DNA of 64,000 nt, taken from assembly GCA_965229785.1 (NCBI GenBank), contig CBDDJS010000001.1:2480001-2544000 (forward strand). Reading direction: 5' to 3'. Origin of the DNA: JAWPMT01 sp965229785 (GTDB lineage: Bacteria; Bacteroidota; Bacteroidia; Cytophagales; Cyclobacteriaceae). The notes beneath the pieces were generated by a model. It searched no databases. It worked only from the letters and a program-made list of their open reading frames with translations, and had not been told where the DNA came from. Position 1 is the stretch's first letter; every line of letters starts with the position of its first letter. Of this stretch, positions 1-10,970 are shown one piece after another. The translations under genes were made by a program, and so were the position numbers.

Positions 1-3000
1 ACAGTCATACTACTTCCGTTCGTTACATCTGTTTCAGAAGCCGTAGTTCCCGCTGTTCCTGCATCATCTGTGAAATCAAGATCAAAGGTCAAAGCACCAT
101 CAGTATCTCCTGCATTTACCACATAGGTGAACTCCCAGATATCATTAACTGCATTCGTTTCAGTAATCGATGGAGAAGCATCGTTGATGGCAACACCTCC
201 ACTTTGTACATTACTGAATACCGGAGTAGCACTAAGGTCATCATCAAAATCTACCTGAATGGTCACTGTGTTTCCAGTGATACCATACTGATTGTTGGTC
301 CCATTATCGGAAGAAATGGTCATGGCTTCGATGGCAGGTCCTGTATTGTCGATTTCTACGGTCTGCGAAGCTCCGCCTCCATCAAGATCCGTATTATCTG
401 CCGTGGTTCCCGCTAATCCAGCATCGTCATTGAAATTCAAAGTGAAATTGACTTGTCCATCATTATCAAGGGCAGAAACGGTATAGGTAGCCGTCCAGAT
501 ATCATTGACCGCATCGGTTTCCATCACGGTCACAGCATTATTGACTGCTCCACCATTACTGGTGAATGAGACCACTGGATTTGCAGAAAGATCATCGTCA
601 AAATCCATGGTTAAGGTTACTGTATTACCAGTGATGGCATGTGAAGCATCGGTTCCATTATTAGAAGCGATGGATAAGGCTTGCAATGTAGGAGCAGTCA
701 GATCGACCTCTACTGAACTTCCTGCCAGATCTGCTTCCGTAATGGCTGCACCTTCAGGGTTTCCTGCTGCATCATCAAAAGAGATGGAGAAAGTAACGTC
801 TCCTTCTGTATCACCGGCATCAACTGTATAGGTGGCCGTCCATATATCCTGAGCAGCATCTGTTTCCGTCACAATGGCAGCATTCGCTGTATTCACCCCC
901 CCGCTTTGCAAGGCGTCAACACTTACTGCTGACATATCTTCATCAAAATCCAAGGTAATTGTTACCACATCTCCTGTAGTAGCATGAAGGTTATCCGTTC
1001 CATTGTCGGATGCTATGGTTACAGTCGGAGCATTCGGTGTTGTATTATCAATGGTCATCGAACTTGCATCGGTAATGTCAGTTTCGGAAGCTGCGGTACC
1101 TGCGTTGCCTGCGGCATCATTGAAATTCAGATCAAAGGTCACATTACCATCGGTATCTCCCGCATCTACAACGTAAGTAAACTGCCAAATATCATTCACT
1201 GCGTCGATTTCCATAATGGTAGGTCCCGGATCAGCGAAAACTGCACCACCACTTTCAACATTGGTGAATCCTGGAACTACATCCTCATCAAATTCTACCT
1301 CAATGGTTACCGTGTTTCCAGTGATACCAAATTGATTGTTCGTAGCATTATCGCTACTAATTTCCAGTCTTTCAATTACCGGAGCACCTCTGTCTACAGT
1401 AACAGAACCACTCACTGCTCCATTGGTTTGGTCCGTTGCACCCGCGTTTTCCGCTAAATCTGTGAAATTAATATCATACGTTATGATCCCATCTGTGTCT
1501 AGTGCATCGACCGTATAAGTAGCGGTCCATTCAAATGTACCGGCATTTGTTTCTGTAGCAGTAATTGTTCCAGCATTTACTACATCACCACCACTGGCAA
1601 AATCCACAGTAGGCGCTTCTCCCTGATCTTCATCGAAATCCATCACAAGCGTGATGACATTTCCAGTATTGGCCAATGTATTGTCGCTAAAGTCTGATGT
1701 GATCGTAATGGCGTCAAAGCCACTTGCAGAATTGTCGATAGTGAAGTCCGAAGAAGTAACACTTGCTGCCATTATGTTATCTGCAGCTGAAGCATCTTCA
1801 ATATTTGGTCCTACTTCGATACCTATGGTTCCGTCTCCGTCAATGTTGTTGATCGTGAATGTGAAATTGATGTCATCACCAGAATTGGTGAGTTCAGTGT
1901 CATTGCCATTCACTACATATAAATCTGCCGTTTGCGAAGTTCCATCAGTACCAATCGTCGTACCTGTCAATGTAATGGCTATGTCTTGTTCCGTAAATGT
2001 AGCGGGATCGATCTCCTCGGAGAATTCAAGGGAAAATTCCACTGTATTCGAATTGGTAGCATCAGATGTTCCGGTCGCCGGATCGTTTCGGGTAATGGTC
2101 AACGCCGGAGGTGTACCATCCGCCATTGTTGAGAACGTCCAATCGGTATCTGTTGTAAAACCAGCGAAATCCAGTTCAGCAGCGCCAACGGCATCCGTAT
2201 TATTCGGACTATCATTAAATGCTCCAGCGTCTACAATAACATAATAACTTCCCGAGCCTTTTAATAACGAAGGCAAAGTAAGTGTAGCTACGTTACCCGT
2301 TACAGAAACTTGCGTGTTATCGGTTACATCCAGGGTGATCACTTCCGGAGGGAAGACATCCAGTACAATACTTATATCACCTGTTCCCACGGCAACATCT
2401 TCGTCAAAGGTCATTGTTAATGGACCCGTCAACGCAACATTGGATTCCGTATCGAAAGGAGATAAATCCATTGATACATCATCAATATCTGGAGCAGTCG
2501 TGTCTTCAACATTCACCGCACTTGTAGCATCGCCTGTACTCAGTGTGGTTGCGCCAGTACGGCTACCTGTGTTGGCATCATTATCCGCAATACTGAACAC
2601 AACTCCAGCTTCCTCCGAGAAAACCGTGAAAGAAGTTGTTACTACTCCATTCGTCAGTGTTACCACTTCCGTAGTAGTACTTGATCCGTCAAAATCAGTA
2701 GGGCCCGTAATGGCCAGATCGGATCCTTCATCCAAATCAAGGTTTCCATTGACATCCTGAGCTTCCAGCGTGATTGCAATGTTATCCGTATCTCTTTCAT
2801 AAGGTGAACCGGCAAGAACAGCAGCATCATTGGTTACAACAATTCTGTCACCTACAACTTCCACGAGGTTATCTCCCGTTTGTTTTACAGTAGTTGCAGG
2901 GGTTATACCATTCGAAGGTCCTGAAACAGGAGTACCATCAGACGATCCGAAACCGGAACGACCACCACCGGTATCGGCTGTTGTTGAAGTTACGGTAAAG

Positions 3001-6000
3001 GTAATTTGATCCTGATCAGTGATATCACTTGTTGAAGAATTGAATGAAGCCCTAAGCTCTACTGTTACAGTTCCATTATCCGGAACATCAAAATCTTCAT
3101 TGATACCAAATGTGCCATTTAATGTGGCTTTATCAAGGTCAAAGGTTAACACATTTGAAGCTGTGGACACATCAAATTCTCCCACTTTTGTACCTGCCGC
3201 AATATCACCATTATCAGTTGCTGTGACTGTAAATAATGCCACTCTATCCAGGTTATTCGCCCCTGAACTTACGGTGACTTCAAAATCTTGTAATCGTGTG
3301 ACTTTTGTATCACTATCTCCTGACTCTCCACCATCTCGGATATCAAATCTTCCGAGAACAATCTCCGTAGCGTCTCCATCGATGACACCATCACCATCCT
3401 GATAGTTCAGGTATTCCACGTATTCTGGGTAGTCAAATGCCGCATTTTCTATGACATCTGAAACAGCATCAGAAGCTGAGATGACGCTACTTCTTACGGT
3501 CAGAGGAGTTGCATAAGTAAAACCAGCAATTGTCATACTATTATCTGATCCATCCGTATCGATATCAAATTCATAGTCACCTCCATTATTCACACTGAGG
3601 TTGGAGAACGTAAATACGCCCGATGATGGATTTAGATTTGTCGTTGAGCCCGCACCATCGAACGCAGCTCCTCCAGGGCCGGAATGAATGGTAATATCTG
3701 CTTGTTCCGCAAAATCGGTATCTACATTACCATTAGCATCTTCGACCTGTGCGATTATTGAAAAGTTTGCAGCAATTGCTGTTCCTCCAGAAGGTTCAGA
3801 TGTAATTACTAGAGCCGTACCACCGACAACAACAGTATTTTCTCTTCCAGCACTTGCTGAAGTAGTCCCAGAGAAAGTAACACCAGAACTACCGGAAGTA
3901 GCGGTAGTTACTCCAGTTAAATCGAAAATGTACTGATCATTGTCAACAATCGTATTCTCAAATGAGACATATATCGTGTAATTCTCAGTACCTCCACTAG
4001 CTACTTCTATATCTGTGGCTAATGAAATACTATTGCTCGCAGTAATGGTTCCGGTTTCGAATATAAAACTCATGGCTGTCTCATCGTAAACCCCGAGCGC
4101 TTTTATATTACCGACCGTACCTGACGTAATGTCCAGGGCCAGGTCCGTAATAGTTGTTCCAAGAGGATCAGCCGTGGCCGCATCTGTAACGGAGAATCGT
4201 AAAACAGAGACTGTGTTTGATGTAGTTAAAGATCCTGAAGTTCCGGTGAAGGAGGTATAATCAATATCATCTGTTTCTCCACCGAGATTGGCAATACTAG
4301 AATCCGTATCCTTCGCAATGAAGGTCACTGTACTGGTTTGATTAGGATCACTTTCACCAATATCAAATGTTCCATCATGCAAACCAGAATCCTTCAGGAA
4401 ATTTATGGTTACAACTCTATTAGCTATCGTTGGAGTAGCATCTGTGTTTTCGTATGTGATGGCTTCTATTAAATCTTCGAACTCCGCTTCTGTTAAACTA
4501 AATCCCGTCAGTGCTACTGTCGCGTCATTTCCTGATCTCGACACATTATAGGTTATGGTTTCTCCCGAAGCAGTAGTAACCGTTCCTGCAGAAATAGATC
4601 CTGAATTACTGTTTTCCAGGGTAATATCCGTACCATCAACATTTAGTGCTTCCGCATCACCGGCTGCACTACCATCTGTGGCATTGGTCACTTCAATCGA
4701 TACGGCGACAATCTCCTGGCCACTTTCAATCACATCGGCAGCTCCGGTCGCGGACTGCCATAAGGCCACTGCACCTAATCCCTCTGAGTAATCCAGTGGG
4801 CTTACGGCCGTAACTGTAAAAGTCGGTGCTGTATTTAAATCAAATACATTAACCGTTTTGGTATCTGAGTTACTTGGATCCGTACCATCATTCACCTGGA
4901 AGGTTATTGTCCTTGCTGTGGTATTCGGATCATTTGAAGTGTTATTATATTGAGTGGCCCTTAATACATCTTGTAATTGTGTGACCGTCGTTGCTCCTGA
5001 AGTAGTGATCGACAAAACACCTGTACTGGAATTATACGAAGCAGCTGCATCACCGAATAACGTCGCGTTACTGTTGGTGAATGCCAGCACATCCTCTGTG
5101 TCCTGAAAACCTCCCGTAATGCTTACGGTAGCCGTTGCACTAGCAGGAAGTGTAGTATGATCCGCATCGGTTACTGATATCGAAACATCGATGGTAGTTA
5201 ACCCATCTCCTTCCGTGAAGGAAGTGGTTCCTCCTGAATTCGTTACTACCGGTGCATCATTCGCCGGAGTTATGTTTACTACAATGCTCTCTGTGTCTGT
5301 GTTATTGGAAGCCTCCCCATCATTTACAACCACATCCAGCGTCACACTCGCAGGAGGTGTATTGTTCGCATTGGCATATTGTACCAATTGAAGTACACCT
5401 GCAATGTCTGCTGTCTCAGGGGTTTGTGAAGTATTGTCGAATGTGATCGTCAATGTTCCCGAGCCATCGTCCACAAAAGTTCCAATGGATGTACCGCCAT
5501 CTTCGATTGCAGTTACGTTTAAGATATACGTAGCACTGCTCCCCAGCGTAAAGCTATCATTACTATTGGCTCCGCCATTTCTGGAAATCGTGATGGTAGC
5601 TCCATCGTAATCGCCATTCCCACCATTCAGCGCATCCAGTTCCGGATCGGATACCGTCACATCGCCATCCAGGATCACTGCTGATCCATCTTCCGTAAAA
5701 GTATTCGCAGAGGTTGCGTCCAAAGCAGCTATCACCGGGGCATCATTAGCGGCTGTGATGTTTACTACTATGCTTTCTGTGACAGTATTGTTAGCTCCAG
5801 CTCCGTCATTGACTGTAACGTCCAGCGTAACACTAGTTGGAGGATTATTGTTGGCATTGGAATACTGTACTAATTGAAGTACACCTGCTATGTCTGCCGT
5901 TTCCGGTGTTTGAGAAGTATTGTCAAAAGTGATGGTCAGCGTTCCTGCAGCATCATCCACAAAAGTACCAATGGACGTTCCGCCATCCTCAATGGCGGTC

Positions 6001-9000
6001 ACGTTCAAAATATACGTGGCACTTGCTCCTAATGAAAAGCTGTCATCACTATCAGCACCACCATTTCTTGAAATGGTAATCGTTGCCCCATCGTAATCAC
6101 CATTGCCTCCATTGAGAGCATCCAGTTCCGCATCTGAAACCGTCACATTACCATCCAGGATCACTGCTGACCCATCCTCCGTAAATGTGTTGGCAGAAGT
6201 GGCATCCAATGCCGCTATGGCCGGGGCGTCGTTGGCTGCCGTAATATTAACGACAATGCTTTCGGTATCGGTATTATTAGAAGCCTCTCCATCATCTACA
6301 ACGACATCCAGGGTTACACTAACGGGAGGGTTGTTGTTGCTATTGGAATACTGTACTAACTGCAAAACACCAGCAACATCCGCTGTAGTGGGTGTTTGAG
6401 AAGTATTGTCGAAGGTGATGGTCAGGGTACCTGACCCGTCATCGACAAACGTGCCAATGGAAGTTCCACCATCCTCTATCGCCGTGACGTTCAAAATATA
6501 CGTGGCACTTGCGCCTAATGAAAAGCTGTCATCACTATTGGCACCACCATTTCTTGAAATGGTAATTGTTGCCCCATCGTAATCGCCGCTGCCGCCGTTG
6601 AGTCCATCTAACTCAGGATCTGTAACAGTAACATCTGCATCGAGAATTATGGCCGAACCATCTTCTGTAAAGGTATTTGCCGATGTGGCATCCAAGTTAT
6701 TGATAACTGGGGGATCATTAACCGGCGTAATATTGACCACAATACTTTCGGTATCTGTCGCTGAACCATCGCTTACCACAACATCCAATGTCACACTTGC
6801 CGGAGGGTTAACACTACTATTTTCGTATTGCACTAATTGTAATACTCCTGCGACATCAGCAGTCTCTGGTGTTTGCGAGGTATTATCGAAGGTGATGGTC
6901 AGGGTTCCTGCTGCATCATCAACAAAAGTACCAATGGAAGTTCCGCCATCCTCAATGGCTGTAACATTCAGAATATATGTGGCGCTTGCTCCCAATGAAA
7001 AGCTATCATCACTATCAGCGCCGCCATTTCTGGATATCGTAATGGTCGCCCCGTCATAATCGCCGTTACTACTGTTTAATGCATCTAGCTCCACATCTGT
7101 CACCGTAACATCCGCATCCAAAATTACAGCGGAGCCACCCTCAGAAAATGTATTAGCTGAAGTCGCATCCAGGTTGTTGATCACAGGTGGGTTTAGGAAC
7201 GTAACTGTGCTTATCTGATTAGGATCACTTTCTCCAATATCAAATGTTCCATCATGAAGACCTGAGTCCTTTAAGAAATTTATGGTAACTGTCCGGGTAG
7301 CAACAGTCGGAGTACCATCTGAGTTTTCGTATGTGATGGCTTCTATTAAATCTTCGAACTCCGCTTCTGTTAAACTAAATCCCGTCAGTGCTACTGTCGC
7401 GTCATTTCCTGATCTCGACACATTATAGGTTATGGTTTCTCCCGAAGCAGTAGTAACCGTTCCTGCAGAAATAGATCCTGAATTACTGTTTTCCAGGGTA
7501 ATATCCGTACCATCAACATTTAGTGCTTCCGCATCACCGGCTGCACTACCATCTGTGGCATTGGTCACTTCAATCGATACGGCGACAATCTCCTGGCCAC
7601 TTTCAATCACATCAGCAGCTCCGGTCGCGGACTGCCACAAAGCAACCGCACCCAAACCTACAGAATAGTTAAGTGGAGTGACCGCAGTTACCGTAAAAGT
7701 CGGTGCCGTATTTAAATCAAATACGTTAACCGTTTTGGTATCTGAGTTACTTGGATCCGTACCATCATTCACCTGGAAGGTTATTGTCCTAGCTGTGGTA
7801 TTCGGATCATTTGAAGTGTTATTATATTGAGTGGCCCTTAATACATCTTGTAATTGTGTGACCGTCGTTGCTCCTGAAGTAGTGATCGACAAAACACCTG
7901 TACTGGAATTATACGAAGCAGCTGCATCACCGAATAACGTCGCGTTACTGTTGGTGAATGCCAGCACATCCTCTGTGTCCTGAAAACCTCCCGTAATGCT
8001 TACGGTAGCCGTTGCACTCGCAGGAAGTGTAGTATGATCCGCATCGGTTACTGATATCGAAACATCGATGGTAGTTAACCCATCTCCTTCCGTGAAGGAA
8101 GTGGTTCCTCCTGAATTCGTTACTACCGGTGCATCATTCGCCGGAGTTATGTTTACTACGATGCTCTCTGTGTCTGTGTTATTGGAAGCCTCCCCATCAT
8201 TTACAACCACATCCAGCGTCACACTCGCAGGAGGTGTATTGTTCGCATTGGCATATTGTACCAATTGAAGTACACCTGCAATGTCTGCTGTCTCAGGGGT
8301 TTGTGAAGTATTGTCGAAGGTGATCGTCAATGTTCCCGAGCCATCGTCCACAAAAGTTCCAATGGATGTACCGCCATCTTCGATTGCAGTTACGTTTAAG
8401 ATATACGTAGCACTGCTCCCCAGCGTAAAGCTATCATTACTATTGGCTCCGCCATTTCTGGAAATCGTGATGGTAGCTCCATCGTAATCGCCATTCCCAC
8501 CATTCAGCGCATCCAGTTCCGGATCGGATACCGTCACATCGCCATCCAGGATCACTGCTGATCCATCTTCCGTAAAAGTATTCGCAGAGGTTGCGTCCAA
8601 AGCAGCTATCACCGGGGCATCATTAGCGGCTGTGATGTTTACTACTATGCTTTCTGTGACAGTATTGTTAGCTCCAGCTCCGTCATTGACTGTAACGTCC
8701 AGCGTAACACTAGTTGGAGGATTATTGTTGGCATTGGAATACTGTACTAATTGAAGTACACCTGCTATGTCTGCCGTTTCCGGTGTTTGAGAAGTATTGT
8801 CAAAAGTGATGGTCAGCGTTCCTGCAGCATCATCCACAAAAGTACCAATGGACGTTCCGCCATCCTCAATGGCGGTCACGTTCAAAATATACGTGGCACT
8901 TGCTCCTAATGAAAAGCTGTCATCACTATCAGCACCACCATTTCTTGAAATGGTAATCGTTGCCCCATCGTAATCACCATTGCCTCCATTGAGAGCATCC

Positions 9001-10316
9001 AGTTCCGCATCTGAAACCGTCACATTACCATCCAGGATCACTGCTGACCCATCCTCCGTAAATGTGTTGGCAGAAGTGGCATCCAATGCCGCTATGGCCG
9101 GGGCGTCGTTGGCTGCCGTAATATTAACGACAATGCTTTCGGTATCGGTATCTGTTCCATCATTAACTACAACATCCAGGGTTACACTAACTGGGGGATT
9201 GTTGTTGCTATTAGAATACTGAACCAACTGTAAAACACCCGCGACATCCGCCGTGGTGGGTGTTTGAGAAGTATTGTCGAAGGTGATCGTCAGGGTACCA
9301 GATCCGTCATCGACAAACGTACCAATGGAAGTTCCGCCATCCTCTATCGCCGTGACGTTCAAAATATACGTGGCACTTGCGCCTAATGAAAAGCTGTCAT
9401 CACTGTTCGCACCACCATTTCTTGAAATAGTAATTGTTGCCCCATCGTAATCGCCATTGCTACTATTTAATGCATCTAGTTCCGTGTCAGTAATGGTGAC
9501 GTCCGCATCGAGAATCACAGCTGAACCATCTTCTGTAAAGGTATTTGCCGATGTGGCATCCAGATTATTGATAACAGGTGCCGCATTTCCTGCCACCGCC
9601 GGTGAGAAATCTAGATTGTCAAAGGCAATGGAAACGGCATTTGAACTTCCAACTCCGGACGAAGTTCCCGTAAAAGTGATCCTTTTGATATTTTCCCAAT
9701 CGGTATTAAAAGTTAATGTACCAAATGCCCCACCAGCATCTTTTGTATAGGTAATGGATCCGGCAGCATCAGAAGCTTGAAAATCAATGTTATCCGACGC
9801 CACCTGCACATCTGAGACGTCATACCCGGTAACGGTGAAATCTTCGGTTCTGGAACTAGCAAGACCATCCAACACACTCGCATCCAATGAGACCAATTTA
9901 TACGCTGAACCGTCCGAGCTTTCTATACTAACAGTCGTCGACAGTGCCGATAATAGCGGATCAAACGTATAATGTCGATCTCCACTTGGGAAAAAGTTTC
10001 GAGATATTTCAGCAGATGTGGCAATAGCCGTATTCACTGAAATATTAGATGTATATAAAATACCATCGTTAGTTCTGCTATTTGTATTTACAAGCATTCC
10101 GTCAGAGGAGTCATCCTGGAAATTTTCATCTGCAGGCTGAGCAACAAGTAACGATACTCCAACAAAAAGGAAACCAAGGGTCAGGCGTATTCTTTTCGTA
10201 ACACGCATACCTTCTTTCAATGTCCCGAAGGATTCAATTAACGATGGCAAAAAAGAACCAACAGAACTTCTTTGGGAGAAGTTGTTCATTGTCTTTTTGA
10301 GTAAACGGCTGTGCAT
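1..10316 (-). CDS. Giant secreted repeat adhesin-like protein (N-terminal part, runs off the window)
   Basis: An uninterrupted minus-strand frame of 3,438 codons runs from an ATG at 10316 through base 1 with no stop, so the C-terminus lies outside. Two architectures are visible. The N-terminal two thirds is dominated by repeats of about 160 residues with the recurring phrases ATSANTFTEDGSAVILD, YDGATITISRNGG, AIEDGGTSIGTFVDD and TDTESIVVNIT. The distal part (about 60-1640) has Ig-like units of about 90-110 residues ending in phrases such as DGALTFDLDFTDDAGTAGT. These resemble cadherin/VCBS/Ig-like surface repeats, which bind ligands or form stalks. A hydrophobic stretch LTLGFLFVGVSLLVAQPA lies about 43 residues in; a start at ATG 10208 would give a conventional signal peptide, so the true start is uncertain. 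A T9SS or gliding-type C-terminal domain would be expected downstream but cannot be seen. Adhesin is a class-level inference, not a demonstrated function. Confidence 0.85.
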   Translation of the reverse strand, partial: MHSRLLKKTMNNFSQRSSVGSFLPSLIESFGTLKEGMRVTKRIRLTLGFLFVGVSLLVAQPADENFQDDSSDGMLVNTNSRTNDGILYTSNISVNTAIATSAEISRNFFPSGDRHYTFDPLLSALSTTVSIESSDGSAYKLVSLDASVLDGLASSRTEDFTVTGYDVSDVQVASDNIDFQASDAAGSITYTKDAGGAFGTLTFNTDWENIKRITFTGTSSGVGSSNAVSIAFDNLDFSPAVAGNAAPVINNLDATSANTFTEDGSAVILDADVTITDTELDALNSSNGDYDGATITISRNGGANSDDSFSLGASATYILNVTAIEDGGTSIGTFVDDGSGTLTITFDNTSQTPTTADVAGVLQLVQYSNSNNNPPVSVTLDVVVNDGTDTDTESIVVNITAANDAPAIAALDATSANTFTEDGSAVILDGNVTVSDAELDALNGGNGDYDGATITISRNGGADSDDSFSLGASATYILNVTAIEDGGTSIGTFVDDAAGTLTITFDNTSQTPETADIAGVLQLVQYSNANNNPPTSVTLDVTVNDGAGANNTVTESIVVNITAANDAPVIAALDATSANTFTEDGSAVILDGDVTVSDPELDALNGGNGDYDGATITISRNGGANSNDSFTLGSSATYILNVTAIEDGGTSIGTFVDDGSGTLTITFDNTSQTPETADIAGVLQLVQYANANNTPPASVTLDVVVNDGEASNNTDTESIVVNITPANDAPVVTNSGGTTSFTEGDGLTTIDVSISVTDADHTTLPASATATVSITGGFQDTEDVLAFTNSNATLFGDAAASYNSSTGVLSITTSGATTVTQLQDVLRATQYNNTSNDPNTTARTITFQVNDGTDPSNSDTKTVNVFDLNTAPTFTVTAVTPLNYSVGLGAVALWQSATGAADVIESGQEIVAVSIEVTNATDGSAAGDAEALNVDGTDITLENSNSGSISAGTVTTASGETITYNVSRSGNDATVALTGFSLTEAEFEDLIEAITYENSDGTPTVATRTVTINFLKDSGLHDGTFDIGESDPNQISTVTFLNPPVINNLDATSANTFSEGGSAVILDADVTVTDVELDALNSSNGDYDGATITISRNGGADSDDSFSLGASATYILNVTAIEDGGTSIGTFVDDAAGTLTITFDNTSQTPETADVAGVLQLVQYENSSVNPPASVTLDVVVSDGSATDTESIVVNITPVNDPPVINNLDATSANTFTEDGSAIILDADVTVTDPELDGLNGGSGDYDGATITISRNGGANSDDSFSLGASATYILNVTAIEDGGTSIGTFVDDGSGTLTITFDNTSQTPTTADVAGVLQLVQYSNSNNNPPVSVTLDVVVDDGEASNNTDTESIVVNITAANDAPAIAALDATSANTFTEDGSAVILDGNVTVSDAELDALNGGNGDYDGATITISRNGGADSDDSFSLGASATYILNVTAIEDGGTSIGTFVDDAAGTLTITFDNTSQTPETADIAGVLQLVQYSNANNNPPTSVTLDVTVNDGAGANNTVTESIVVNITAANDAPVIAALDATSANTFTEDGSAVILDGDVTVSDPELDALNGGNGDYDGATITISRNGGANSNDSFTLGSSATYILNVTAIEDGGTSIGTFVDDGSGTLTITFDNTSQTPETADIAGVLQLVQYANANNTPPASVTLDVVVNDGEASNNTDTESIVVNITPANDAPVVTNSGGTTSFTEGDGLTTIDVSISVTDADHTTLPASATATVSITGGFQDTEDVLAFTNSNATLFGDAAASYNSSTGVLSITTSGATTVTQLQDVLRATQYNNTSNDPNTTARTITFQVNDGTDPSNSDTKTVNVFDLNTAPTFTVTAVSPLDYSEGLGAVALWQSATGAADVIESGQEIVAVSIEVTNATDGSAAGDAEALNVDGTDITLENSNSGSISAGTVTTASGETITYNVSRSGNDATVALTGFSLTEAEFEDLIEAITYENTDATPTIANRVVTINFLKDSGLHDGTFDIGESDPNQTSTVTFIAKDTDSSIANLGGETDDIDYTSFTGTSGSLTTSNTVSVLRFSVTDAATADPLGTTITDLALDITSGTVGNIKALGVYDETAMSFIFETGTITASNSISLATDIEVASGGTENYTIYVSFENTIVDNDQYIFDLTGVTTATSGSSGVTFSGTTSASAGRENTVVVGGTALVITSEPSGGTAIAANFSIIAQVEDANGNVDTDFAEQADITIHSGPGGAAFDGAGSTTNLNPSSGVFTFSNLSVNNGGDYEFDIDTDGSDNSMTIAGFTYATPLTVRSSVISASDAVSDVIENAAFDYPEYVEYLNYQDGDGVIDGDATEIVLGRFDIRDGGESGDSDTKVTRLQDFEVTVSSGANNLDRVALFTVTATDNGDIAAGTKVGEFDVSTASNVLTFDLDKATLNGTFGINEDFDVPDNGTVTVELRASFNSSTSDITDQDQITFTVTSTTADTGGGRSGFGSSDGTPVSGPSNGITPATTVKQTGDNLVEVVGDRIVVTNDAAVLAGSPYERDTDNIAITLEAQDVNGNLDLDEGSDLAITGPTDFDGSSTTTEVVTLTNGVVTTSFTVFSEEAGVVFSIADNDANTGSRTGATTLSTGDATSAVNVEDTTAPDIDDVSMDLSPFDTESNVALTGPLTMTFDEDVAVGTGDISIVLDVFPPEVITLDVTDNTQVSVTGNVATLTLPSLLKGSGSYYVIVDAGAFNDSPNNTDAVGAAELDFAGFTTDTDWTFSTMADGTPPALTITRNDPATGTSDATNSNTVEFSLEFSEEIDPATFTEQDIAITLTGTTIGTDGTSQTADLYVVNGNDTELTNSGDDINFTFTINNIDGDGTIGIEVGPNIEDASAADNIMAASVTSSDFTIDNSASGFDAITITSDFSDNTLANTGNVITLVMDFDEDQGEAPTVDFASGGDVVNAGTITATETNAGTFEWTATYTVDALDTDGIITYDINFTDLAENAGATDQTNGAVSGSVTVDRGAPVIERLEISSDNATNNQFGITGNTVTIEVEFDEDVVPGFTNVESGGAVFADPGPTIMEIDAVNDIWQFTYVVDAGDTDGNVTFDLNFNDAAGNAGTAASETDITDASSMTIDNTTPNAPTVTIASDNGTDNLHATTGDVVTITLDFDEDMSAVSVDALQSGGVNTANAAIVTETDAAQDIWTATYTVDAGDTEGDVTFSISFDDAAGNPEGAAITEADLAGSSVEVDLTAPTLQALSIASNNGTDASHAITGNTVTLTMDFDDDLSANPVVSFTSNGGAVNNAVTVMETDAVNDIWTATYTVSALDNDGQVNFTLNFNDDAGLAGTTADNTDLDGGGASQTVEIDNTGPAIEAMTISSDNGTNNQYGITGNTVTIQVDFDDDLSATPVFSNVQSGGVAINDASPSITETNAVNDIWEFTYVVNAGDTDGALTFDLDFTDDAGTAGTTASETDVTNGSSMT
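4446..6273. repeat. Copy A of an internal near-identical duplication in the adhesin gene
   Basis: This stretch recurs at 7323-9150 with an exact offset of 2,877 bp (959 codons, so frame is kept). Most of it differs by only a handful of single bases (for example near 4919, 5142, 5280 and 5446). A patch of about 100 bp around 4735-4830 is clearly more diverged, which suggests a mosaic produced by gene conversion or staggered duplication. Homology continues outside these limits at lower identity because the whole gene is repetitive. Confidence 0.9.
7323..9150. repeat. Copy B of the adhesin internal duplication
   Basis: This is the partner of 4446-6273. Identity drops sharply at both ends: before 7323 the flanking codons match copy A only partly, and after about 9150 the text switches to a different linker (TDTVPSL-type instead of EASNNTDTES-type). 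The high DNA identity, including silent positions, argues for a recent event rather than selection on protein sequence. Confidence 0.9.
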
Positions 10317-10970
10317 CTTTAAGTATTTATGTCTCGGTGGTTATTCCAAATTAATCAATTAGCCTTCGACGTTCAAGTAATCACTTTGTCGAAACAAACA
10401 ATAACTCTCAAAGACAAAATGCCTGTTAAGAGTCAGAGCAAACTGGTTTATACTAAGGAGCCCAAATGTATTCAAATGGGCTCGTGTATCATTATCTATT
10501 TTTCGTAGGGAAAGTGAAGTATATACTTCCCTGTTCTGAAGCTTATCAAAAGTAAAAACCTCGACAATAAGCGCAAAAAACGTCATAGCGACCTGTTCGG
10601 GTACAAACAAATATTGAATTCGCCTATGTACGTATTTTGTCATTGGGTTATGTCAGGTTGAGTGAACAATGGTAAAAAACCGGTTGAAGGTACGTTGAAA
10701 AACGTTGCTTTCCTAGAATAAGGAGAGAGTTTGAGGGGACGGTGGCTTGATAGCAGTAACAAGGTTGAGAGTTTAAGCTTAATCTTCAGGGAACGAATTT
10801 GCAAAATTCTTTTGGTATACGAAAGCGTTTCAGGAATTTTTATTCAGAAAAATTATATTTTTTATCGATATAGTGCAATTAAATAAACTTTGAATACTTC
10901 AAAATAATAGCAAATTCGTACAATTAATTATGAGGCGCAGGAATCTTATTCCTGTATAATTAGTTGAAAT
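10317..10970. other. Intergenic region upstream of the adhesin; one hairpin, no convincing gene
   Basis: These 654 bases separate the adhesin start from the aminotransferase stop. The only clear structure is an inverted repeat GAGCCCA...TGGGCTC at 10458-10483 (7-bp stem, 12-nt loop, no T-run on either side). It would lie in the leader of the adhesin transcript and could be a regulatory hairpin. A 94-codon minus-strand frame (10359-10643) spans it but has no recognisable features. The part from 10800 to 10930 is very AT-rich. Confidence 0.5.

Noticed and set aside
4300..9600. Regular DNA repeats considered as a CRISPR array
   Set aside because: The units are hundreds of bases long, in frame and without short spacers; they encode protein domains.
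1..9972. Many plus-strand frames of 60-200 codons opposite the adhesin gene
   Set aside because: They are antisense shadows of a repetitive coding strand; their Ser/Thr/Val/Pro-rich products and exact repetition follow the period of the minus-strand gene.
10359..10643. 94-codon minus-strand frame upstream of the adhesin
   Set aside because: No recognised motif, no homologous pattern and a composition like non-coding DNA; it also spans an intergenic hairpin.
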